Source: JABCYV01 sp035512155 (lineage in GTDB: Bacteria > Acidobacteriota > Terriglobia > Terriglobales > Acidobacteriaceae). From it: a DNA stretch of 64,000 nt. The DNA lies in assembly GCA_035512155.1 (NCBI GenBank), contig DATKEN010000123.1:1-64000 (forward strand), written 5' to 3'. The notes under the pieces were generated by a model, which saw nothing but the letters and a program-made list of their open reading frames with translations, ran no database searches and was not told the origin of the DNA. Below, in pieces: positions 57,828 through 64,000 of this stretch. The position numbers and the translations under genes are program-made. How positions within the stretch are numbered: the stretch's first letter is position 1; each line of letters begins with the position of its first letter.

Positions 57828-58568
57828 TCAATGTGTGGCAGTTGTAGTGACTTTCAGAAAGAATTCTGCCAATTCTAAATCCGCCGGGGTTGTGATCTTA
57901 ATATTCTGTGGCGAACCCATCACTACCGCTACGGGATGTCCTGAGCGTTCGACCAGCGCGGCTTCGTCGGTGCCGATAAAGCCGTCGGCCCTGGCCTCAT
58001 CAAATGCTTTCTTAATCACACTGTAGCGAAAGCCTTGCGGGGTTTGTGCGATGACCACACGCTCACGGGGCAAAGTGGCGGTGATTACAGCGCCTTCCGC
58101 AGTACGCTCGACTTGCTTCACCGTATCCACTGCCGGCAATCCAGCGATAGCGGCGCCATATTTTTGGGCTGCCTGTATCACAGCGCGAATAATCTCCGCC
58201 GTAACAAACGGGCGAACCGCATCGTGTACCAGAACTACGTCGTCTGCCGCCGCTGACACTACCGCAATCGCGTTCGCCACAGACTGCTGGCGGTGTTCGC
58301 CGCCTTCGACTACGTTCACTTTCTTATCGAGAATGTCTTCCCTCTCCAGCCGGGCCCGAAAGGGGGCGATTTCGTTCTTGCGCAAGGCCACGTAAATTTC
58401 GGAAACCTCGGGACTGGCCGCGAATTTTCGTAGCGTATGTAGCAAGATCGGTGTGCCCCCAAGCTCCGTGAACTGTTTGGACGGCGCAGTTTTCTTTCCA
58501 CGAGGGCCGGTCGCTGGCGCCATACGCGTCCCCAGGCCCGCCGCAGGAATAATCACCACCACCTTCAT
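57828..58568 (-). CDS. ispD: 2-C-methyl-D-erythritol 4-phosphate cytidylyltransferase
   Basis: IspD makes CDP-ME from CTP and MEP. The 246-residue protein begins VVVIIPAAGLGTRMAP, with an insert ATGPRGKKTAPSKQF holding the conserved Lys, then LVHDAVRPFV, LPAVDTVKQV, RERVVIAQTPQGFRY, TDEAALVERSGHPVAVV and NIKITTPADLELAE. Start ATG 58568. IspD and ispF are commonly neighbours or fused; here about 80 nt separate the ispD stop from the ispF core and the reading frames differ. Confidence 0.96.
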   Translation of the reverse strand: MKVVVIIPAAGLGTRMAPATGPRGKKTAPSKQFTELGGTPILLHTLRKFAASPEVSEIYVALRKNEIAPFRARLEREDILDKKVNVVEGGEHRQQSVANAIAVVSAAADDVVLVHDAVRPFVTAEIIRAVIQAAQKYGAAIAGLPAVDTVKQVERTAEGAVITATLPRERVVIAQTPQGFRYSVIKKAFDEARADGFIGTDEAALVERSGHPVAVVMGSPQNIKITTPADLELAEFFLKVTTTATH

Positions 58569-58906
58569 AGCGGGCTGTAAGTATAAGGGGCAGGCGAGGC
58601 GAGTTCAAATCAGCACCATTTGCCGAGATGGCGCCGCTAGTTTCTCGTCGGAGCCACCGAGAGGGCGCTATTGCCTTTCCTACAGTATTCACCGTAAGCG
58701 CATTTTGCACGCCTAGTGAACTTCTTGCCGACGGAAACTGCGTTCTGCTCTGCTTGCTCATGCCCCCGCCCTGCGCTGCCTTGAACTTAGGACGAAGCGA
58801 TTCCTGTGCAACCACGGCTATTAGTTTGCATAAGTAAGTAGCCGGCACTTTGCGGCTTACGAAACGCTTGAGCTTGAGGGCTTCGGATTCGGGTATCGGA
58901 GGTACG
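58569..58906. other. Intergenic region between ispD and a secreted protein gene
   Basis: No gene is supported. A long minus-strand frame crosses it from 59118 to 58324, but it overlaps ispD on the same strand in another frame and has unnatural composition. No clear terminator, repeat or riboswitch was recognised; the ispD promoter should lie near the left end. Confidence 0.4.
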
Positions 58907-59347
58907 GTGAAAAAGCAACCTTCCTGGCTGGCTCTGGTCGCCTTTTGTACAGCAATGACGTTGGCTGCCGCGCTCGGATTCACGATTCTGTTAGCGGGCG
59001 GCACCGTAGCGTTCGCGGTGCGCGGTTCTTCAACGGAGCCACCGTCGCAAGTTTCCGACGACAAACCAGCAGTCGAAGAGGGCGCCGCCACCGGGAAAAC
59101 TTTCGTTGGAATTATCACTGACTCCCGTTGTGGCGCGCGTCACGCGATGGATTCCGGAAAAACTGCCACACAATGCGCCCTGATGTGCATACGCGCTGGT
59201 TCGAAGTACGCGCTAGTGAGTGGTGATGCGCGATACTTCCTCGCAGGAAGCCCAAGCGATCTGGAAAAACTCGCCGGCGAGAGAGCCACGGTCCAGGGTA
59301 CGCTGGTTGGAGATACCATTCGGGTGAGTTTTATCTCCGCCCAGTAA
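58907..59347 (+). CDS. Membrane-anchored protein with a CXXXC segment, unknown
   Basis: About 146 residues starting with GTG 58907, preceded by GGAGG; the frame opens earlier but without a ribosome site. One N-terminal transmembrane helix (LALVAFCTAMTLAAALGFTILLAGG in two parts, about 7-33) is followed by a periplasmic domain with TFVGIITDSRCGARH, CALMCIRAGSKYALVSGD and VQGTLVGDTIRVSFI. The pattern DSRCGARH...C-x3-C recurs in secreted proteins of this phylum, but no function is known. Confidence 0.7.
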   Translation: MKKQPSWLALVAFCTAMTLAAALGFTILLAGGTVAFAVRGSSTEPPSQVSDDKPAVEEGAATGKTFVGIITDSRCGARHAMDSGKTATQCALMCIRAGSKYALVSGDARYFLAGSPSDLEKLAGERATVQGTLVGDTIRVSFISAQ

Positions 59348-59383
59348 AGACAACCCATCACACCCGAGCAGATTTCACGAGCT

Positions 59384-60490
59384 TTATTCTGCGGGTCTCT
59401 CCACCATCATAGGCTGCGGCTTCTTGGGATCGGGACTGGGCACGGCTGGAGCCGCTGGCACAGTTGCGACGTTAACTGCTGTGCGCGGCTCGGCTCGAAC
59501 TCCGGCGCGCTCATCCCACTTCCCGAAGATCATTTTTCCCGCCGTGGTTTGAAGAACAGAAGTCACCGAGATGTCGATCGTTTTGCCGATCATCTTGCGC
59601 GCGTTGTCTACGACCACCATGGTGCCGTCATCGAGGTAAGCCACCCCCTGATTGTATTCTTTCCCTTCTTTGAGGATGAAGACCCGCATAGTCTCGCCGG
59701 GGAGCACGATGGGCTTGAGTGAGTTCGCCAGTTCGTTAATGTTCAAGACCTCGACGCCCTGCAGCTGCGCAACCTTGTTTAAGTTGAAGTCATTGGTGAT
59801 GATTTTGCCTTCGTACAACTTAGCTAGCTCGATCAGTTTCAAATCCACTTCGCGGACCGAGGGGAAGTCGTCTTCCACGATTTGGATCTGCAACGAAGCT
59901 ACTTTTTGCAAGCGCTGCAGAATATCGAGACCGCGGCGTCCCCGGTTGCGTTTCAGGGAGTCGGCCGAATCGGCCACTAATTGCAGCTCGCGTAGCACGA
60001 ACTGGGGAGTAACTATGGTGCCGTCCAGGAATCCGGTCTCCGCGATGTCGGCGATCCGGCCATCGATGATGACGCTGGTGTCGAGTATTTTGTAGCTCTT
60101 CCTCGACTGCTTCTCGCCGCCGAAGACGCCGCCCAACGCCGCGAGGTTGAGCAGGTCGCCTTTGTTGGCACCCACGATCAGGCCGACGTAAGCCATCAGC
60201 AACATGACCATGATCTGTAGGAAACTCTGGGTGTGACCAGCCGGAATGCTGTTGCGGATAACCAAGGCAAACAAGTACGCGCCGAAAATACCGAGCACGC
60301 TCCCGATTGCGGCCCCAATCAGCCGGGTCAGACTGACGGCGCGCAGCTTCCACTCAAACAGGACGATGGCGAGGCCGATGCCCGCGCCTACACCCGCATC
60401 AAACTTCGGAGGGAGCCCAAAAGGACCGATGAGGTAACAAGTTATGCCAACAATAATAACGAACAAAAGACGAACCACGAATAAGTCCAA
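59384..60490 (-). CDS. PIN/TRAM domain membrane protein (YacL-like)
   Basis: Four transmembrane helices (about residues 1-110) precede a PIN nuclease-like domain (about 130-260; LDTSVIIDGRIADIAETGF, RRGLDILQRLQ, GKIITNDFNLNKVAQLQGV with conserved acidic residues) and a C-terminal TRAM domain (GQ/GVAYLDDGTMVVVDNARKMIGK). YacL-like proteins are presumed ribonucleases of unknown target. Start is TTG 60490, supported by GGGGAGG at good spacing. The ~35-residue C-terminal tail is Pro/Ala-rich. Confidence 0.9.
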   Translation of the reverse strand: MDLFVVRLLFVIIVGITCYLIGPFGLPPKFDAGVGAGIGLAIVLFEWKLRAVSLTRLIGAAIGSVLGIFGAYLFALVIRNSIPAGHTQSFLQIMVMLLMAYVGLIVGANKGDLLNLAALGGVFGGEKQSRKSYKILDTSVIIDGRIADIAETGFLDGTIVTPQFVLRELQLVADSADSLKRNRGRRGLDILQRLQKVASLQIQIVEDDFPSVREVDLKLIELAKLYEGKIITNDFNLNKVAQLQGVEVLNINELANSLKPIVLPGETMRVFILKEGKEYNQGVAYLDDGTMVVVDNARKMIGKTIDISVTSVLQTTAGKMIFGKWDERAGVRAEPRTAVNVATVPAAPAVPSPDPKKPQPMMVERPAE

Positions 60491-60780
60491 AGTAGCCTCC
60501 CCTGGACCTTATTGCAGCATTGCACCGCCAGCCGCGAATTAAGGTCCCGCACTGGTTCCCCAGCCTGCTCAATTAAATGGTGCCAGTGCCCTGTCAAGCG
60601 GAGCCTATAAATTAGCAATGAAACGTGGCTCCGATCCCCGAAAGCCGGGCGAACGAACAGCAATATGAGAGGCAGTATATACCCCACGTAAAGCCTTTGG
60701 GACTGGCGCAAAACCCTCGAAATCTCTCGCGTGCCGGCCTGGAAGCGGTCGGAGTTAGGCGCTGGTACACTGCTCCAGGA

Positions 60781-61740
60781 ATGAAGGCTCTTGTCATCAG
60801 TCGCTTGGGTGGACCCGAAGTACTGGAAGTACGTGAGGTTGCGGATCCCGTCCTCGGTCCAGGTCAGCAAATGGTCCGAGTGGAAGCAGGCGGCGTCAAC
60901 TTCGCCGACATTATGACCGCGCAAGGCGGTTATCCCGGGGCGCCGAAGCCACCTCTGGTAGCCGGGCGCGAGTTCTGCGGCACGCGTGAAGCCGACGGGC
61001 AGCGCGTTATGGGATACGCGCAGTGGACCGCTTTTGCTGAACGGATTGCTGCTCAAACCGAACTGCTATGGCTGGTTCCAGCGGGCTGGAGCGCAGAACA
61101 GGGAGCCGCCTTCCCAGTCAACTACTTCACTGCATACTTCGCTTACTGGAAGGCGGGCCTGTTGCAACAACTAAAAGCCAACGCGCCGCGAGTGCTCATC
61201 CACGCGGTCGCGGGAGGAGTTGGAACTGCCGCGGTGCAGATTGGCAAGTTGTTGGGCGTAGAAATGTACGGAACTTCTTCGTCCGAAGAAAAGTTGACGC
61301 GGGTGAAACAGCTTGGCCTGCAACATGGCATCAATTACAAGCTCACGGATTATGAGCAGGTAATAAAAGACCTAACCCACGGTGAAGGCGTTGATGCGGT
61401 GTTCGAGATGCTCGGCGGTGAGCACACCGCCAAGAGCATTCGCTGCGTACGCGATTTCGGCCGCGTGATTGTCTACGGGAACGCGACCGGCCAACGCTCG
61501 GAGATCGATATCCGCGCTCTTTACGCCAAGGGCGCGAGTGTACATGGACTATGGCTAACCTACCTCGCAGCGAAACGCGAGTTGATGGCAGATGCCTGGG
61601 AGAAGCTTTCCGCATGGACTTCGCAAGGGCATTTGCATCCTGTCGTCGGACACGTGTTACCGCTAGAGCGGGCTGCTGAAGCATATCGGCTGTTATTAGA
61701 GCGGAAGAATTTTGGGAAAGTAGTGCTGGCGATACCTTAA
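60781..61740 (+). CDS. Quinone oxidoreductase-like MDR family protein
   Basis: A 319-residue medium-chain dehydrogenase/reductase without zinc ligands, similar to NADPH:quinone oxidoreductase: MKALVISRLGGPEVLEVREV, AGGVNFADIMTAQGGYP, the FPVNYFTAYFAYW segment, the Rossmann loop HAVAGGVGTAAVQIGKLLG and GHVLPLERAAEAYRLLLERKNFGKVVL. It lacks the catalytic Cys ligand set of zinc enzymes. The start at 60781 is family-typical; an upstream frame opening at 60625 is not. Confidence 0.9.
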   Translation: MKALVISRLGGPEVLEVREVADPVLGPGQQMVRVEAGGVNFADIMTAQGGYPGAPKPPLVAGREFCGTREADGQRVMGYAQWTAFAERIAAQTELLWLVPAGWSAEQGAAFPVNYFTAYFAYWKAGLLQQLKANAPRVLIHAVAGGVGTAAVQIGKLLGVEMYGTSSSEEKLTRVKQLGLQHGINYKLTDYEQVIKDLTHGEGVDAVFEMLGGEHTAKSIRCVRDFGRVIVYGNATGQRSEIDIRALYAKGASVHGLWLTYLAAKRELMADAWEKLSAWTSQGHLHPVVGHVLPLERAAEAYRLLLERKNFGKVVLAIP

Positions 61741-62274
61741 AGTCCGCGGCACCCTGCGGAAATACCTAAATAGGTCTTCGCAAGTAAACAAACATCACAA
61801 CAATTTCATTCACATCAAATGCGGCCGTATTCCCTGCGCAAATACAGAACAACGGGCGCTAGACAAAACAAAAGGACGTTGTGCGACTTAGCCTCTTGCG
61901 GGAATTGCTAACGCCTGAGTAAGTGAATCGTCCAAAGAAGTGAATGAATCTAAAATCGCAATCGCGGAACTTTTCGGTTGTGAGCAACGTATCTTGAGGC
62001 GACAGATCGGAAACCGGGTTGTAGAACAACTCAACCTGGTTGTCGAAAGAAAAGTTTAAGGGGTTAAGGGGACGGTCTCACTTTCGGTTTGGCGGCCCAG
62101 GTGAAAACCATCCTCAAGGAGAGAGCACAAAGTCTTGCGGCCTGGCTCTTTTCGCTTAACCCCAACGCAGCATTGTAGGGCTTTCGCGGACAAACGCAAG
62201 TTATTCCGCAAAAGCGATAGTCCCGCCGCCCAAAACCGGTTCCCGACGTTTTCGGGAAAGACAAAAGGAGTCGC
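61741..62274. other. 534-nt leader/intergenic region with a long hairpin
   Basis: No coding frame is supported. At about 62000-62045 the sequence can form CGACA...TGTCG outer arms around CCGGGTTG/CAACCTGG (one G-U), the inner part also containing GTTGT/ACAAC. A direct repeat TTAAGGGG (about 62056 and 62064) follows. It lies upstream of a secreted-protein gene that has a good ribosome site (AAAGGAG), so this may be a long structured 5' UTR or a small RNA; nothing is recognised by family. Confidence 0.35.
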
Positions 62275-62664
62275 ATGAAAGTATCGAAGATCTCTAAGGG
62301 CTTGCTGCTGGGACTAACTTTGCTGCTGGCGACAAGCGTGTTCGCGGCCAACAAGGGTCAATTGCAATTAAACGACCCGTTAACGATAAATGGGAAGCAA
62401 CTGGCGGCTGGCGAGTATCGCCTGCAATGGGAAGGTGCTGGCTCCAGCGTAGAGTTGAGCATTCTCCGAGGCAAGACCGTCGTTGCCTCCGTCCCGGCGC
62501 GGTTGGTCGATCTGGATCGTCCAGCCCAGGCGGACTTAACCATCGTCAGGATGAACGCAGACGGTAGCAAGGCATTGTCTGAAATTCGGTTCGGTGGCAA
62601 GAAGTATTCGCTGGCCATCGGCAACGAATCGGCCAAAGTAGATTCGACCGACGGCAACAAATAA
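62275..62664 (+). CDS. Small secreted protein, unknown
   Basis: A 129-residue protein with a signal peptide (GLLLGLTLLLATSVFAAN) and a mature beta-rich domain (LQLNDPLTINGKQLAAGEYRLQWEG, ADLTIVRMNADGSKALSEIRFGG). No catalytic motif. AAAGGAG precedes its ATG and a strong terminator follows 30 nt after the stop, so it is a stand-alone transcript. Similar-looking short secreted proteins are frequent in Acidobacteriota. Confidence 0.75.
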   Translation: MKVSKISKGLLLGLTLLLATSVFAANKGQLQLNDPLTINGKQLAAGEYRLQWEGAGSSVELSILRGKTVVASVPARLVDLDRPAQADLTIVRMNADGSKALSEIRFGGKKYSLAIGNESAKVDSTDGNK

Positions 62665-62693
62665 GAGTCAGATCTGTTAGTTAAGTGTGAAAC

Positions 62694-62720
62694 AAAGGGG
62701 AGCTTAAGCTCCCCTTTTTT
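62694..62720 (+). terminator. Rho-independent terminator
   Basis: AAAGGGGAGC-TTAA-GCTCCCC followed by TTTTTT forms a perfect GC-rich stem with a four-base loop and a T run, ending the transcript of the secreted-protein gene at 62275. Confidence 0.92.
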
Positions 62721-62813
62721 CGTCAAGCCTGGGTTGGATTAATTGGGAAATATGACCGCCTAGCAGAACGGGCCTTTTCTTTTCATGGAAAAGAAATTTT
62801 CGGCGTTACAGCT

Positions 62814-63680
62814 TCACTGCACGTCCGATACCTTGCCGTTTACAAACGTCACCTTCAGGTCTTTGTAGACGTAAATCATCTTGGGACCAAGGTTAACTAC
62901 CTTCTCCGGCTTACCCAGCGCCGCCTGTACTTGGTCGGTGGTCTGTCCTAGCTGAATCGTCTGGGGCTCGGGTTGTTGCTGTTGCGCCTGCTGACCTTGG
63001 CCGCCCTGGCCTCCGCCACCGCCGCCCTGCTGACCACCTTGGTTCTGCGCCTGGTTCTGTGCGTCATCACCGGTGTCCATGGAGAACACCTGGGCGATTG
63101 TATCTTCCACTTGGGGTACGCTGGCCTTCGCTAGATATCCCTTGGCGAACTGGAAGATCACCTCGGACTTGTAATACGTCGGCGGATCGATCTTGTTACA
63201 CGAGTCGCACGAAATAACGCTCAGTGCGATCATGTCCTTGCCGGAATTGACCTCAATCTTCGAGGGGTAGACCTTCTCGCCCACCTGGAATAAGCGCGTC
63301 GTTGTCTGCTTGCCAACCTGATCCTTGACGCTATTGCATTTGCCGAAAAGGCCACAGACCTTTTGTCCCATCGCAGTAGTCGCATTGCTTGCCGCCGTAG
63401 CGGGAGGATGGAGGGTTCCGTCCTGGTAATGCGCCGGTAGCAAGTTCATGTTTCCGTAGGGGACACCGAGTATACCGCCCTTTTGGATAGCCAGTAGAGT
63501 ACCAGCTTCCAACATTGCTGGTCCGTTAGAATCGCCACCCATCTTCACCATTGTGTATTGCGCCTTAAGTTGTTCCTCCAGAGAAACCGCCGGTGCAGCT
63601 TGCGCAACCAGCAGCGATGGCGAGATCACGACCAGAATCAAAACCGAAACCAGGATCGAAATTACGATTCTCTCCCGCAT
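62814..63680 (-). CDS. Secreted protein with Gln/Gly-rich linker, unknown
   Basis: A 288-residue protein with signal peptide (VISILVSVLILVVISPSLLVAQ), a middle region with cysteine pairs (VCGLFGKCNS, VISCDSCNKIDPP) and a Gln/Gly-rich linker (about residues 206-238). The C-terminal ~50 residues (IQLGQTTDQVQAALGKPEKV, then DLKVTFVNGKVSDVQ) resemble the small BamE/SmpA-type beta fold. AGGAGG stands before the ATG at 63680. Start and end are firm; function is unknown. Confidence 0.75.
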   Translation of the reverse strand: MRERIVISILVSVLILVVISPSLLVAQAAPAVSLEEQLKAQYTMVKMGGDSNGPAMLEAGTLLAIQKGGILGVPYGNMNLLPAHYQDGTLHPPATAASNATTAMGQKVCGLFGKCNSVKDQVGKQTTTRLFQVGEKVYPSKIEVNSGKDMIALSVISCDSCNKIDPPTYYKSEVIFQFAKGYLAKASVPQVEDTIAQVFSMDTGDDAQNQAQNQGGQQGGGGGGQGGQGQQAQQQQPEPQTIQLGQTTDQVQAALGKPEKVVNLGPKMIYVYKDLKVTFVNGKVSDVQ

Positions 63681-63820
63681 GACAAAATCCTCCTGTAAAG
63701 CTGTCGGGTTCAGCCTAGTTAGAACTCAAAAAACACCGTTTCCAAAGTTGCTCTCCCAGCTAGCTCGAGAGGGAGCGCTTACGCACGTGACGCTCCCGTT
63801 CCCAGCCGTTCTGAGGCGTT

Positions 63821-64000
63821 CTATTGCGACGATCCTTGCCCACCAGAGTCTTGCGGGACGTCCGCCTCTGCCTGGTCAGCATCTTTCTGTGCTTGTTGTA
63901 ATTCGCTGTCCACGTTGGTATCTGCCGCAGGCGGTGGCACTTCTCCACCCTTCGTAGTGGTATCCGGAGCCGCAGGCAGTCCGTTCTTCCCCGAATTTTC
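63821..64000 (-). CDS. C-terminal end of a truncated Gln/Ala/Asp-rich protein
   Basis: The last 59 codons of a gene running off the right edge end at TAG 63823-63821. The visible part is hydrophilic and repetitive, with KGGEVPPPAADTNVD and QQAQKDADQAEADVPQDSGG and the end SSQ. It looks like a disordered tail, maybe of a secreted or surface protein. It lies on the same strand as, and 140 nt upstream of, the gene at 62814-63680. Confidence 0.6.
   Translation of the reverse strand, partial: ENSGKNGLPAAPDTTTKGGEVPPPAADTNVDSELQQAQKDADQAEADVPQDSGGQGSSQ

Noticed and set aside
58324..59118. 264-codon minus-strand frame
   Set aside because: Overlaps ispD on the same strand in another frame and runs antisense through the secreted-protein gene; composition is unlike a protein.
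60442..61056. 204-codon minus-strand frame
   Set aside because: Overlaps the YacL-like gene start and runs antisense to the quinone oxidoreductase; no recognisable protein features.

Overview
The window looks like a piece of an Acidobacteriota chromosome (probably class Terriglobia). This is inferred from overall gene content, the moderately high GC, the neighbour cdaA-cdaR-glmM, the many secreted small proteins, and the dense short palindromic repeats, not from a database search. Only the first ~108 bases of a 16S rRNA gene are present (minus strand, running off the left edge), too little for a firm placement.

Layout. 1-955: 5' end of an rRNA operon on the minus strand with its leader, boxA and a candidate promoter. 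956-7269: cupin protein, VKOR, DUF2905, xseA, then the cell-wall/c-di-AMP operon cdaA-cdaR-glmM. 7319-19952: polA, a cysteine-dioxygenase-like enzyme, queA, a class II aldolase, a cobalamin-riboswitch-controlled BtuB-like receptor, an acyltransferase, a cytochrome c, DUF488, dacB and folP. 20054-22577: dtd, then two tandem acyl carrier proteins and fabF. 22623-27454: a compact five-gene minus-strand operon, chrB-pepE-ocd-DUF1259-chrA, preceded by a perfect palindrome; this is a chromate-type resistance unit with unusual passengers. 27738-33492: PilZ protein, lipA, an MCE protein with five repeats, a membrane-embedded spermidine-synthase-like protein and acpS. 33655-35828: an anomeric amino-sugar kinase (AmgK-like) fused to a RapZ C-terminal domain and overlapping a MurU-like nucleotidyltransferase, the most striking system here. 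35832-43363: LytS-type kinase, DUF488, selA, recG, a small membrane protein and a GAF-GAF-GGDEF diguanylate cyclase. 43416-47444: an envelope-stress-like operon of ECF sigma factor, zinc anti-sigma factor with HEAT repeats, DUF4097 protein and double-PDZ protein. 47765-53143: translation and precursor genes rpsF-rpsR-rplI, pth, rplY, prs, tRNA-Gln and ispE. 53191-64000: a TPR metallopeptidase, unknown proteins, a class I amidotransferase, ispF-ispD, a YacL-like PIN protein, a quinone oxidoreductase, and secreted proteins up to a truncated gene at the right edge.

Themes. Peptidoglycan precursor chemistry recurs: GlmM makes GlcN-1-P, c-di-AMP genes sit with it, DacB trims peptidoglycan, and the AmgK-RapZ/MurU pair would feed recovered amino sugars back in. 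Isoprenoid genes ispD, ispE and ispF are all present, and two of them are disturbed by repeats: ispE carries an in-frame insert made of palindromes and an 18-bp tandem repeat, and ispF has lost any ordinary start codon where a heptamer tandem repeat abuts it. The glutamine amidotransferase has the same kind of palindromic insert. No insertion sequence, phage or CRISPR array was seen.
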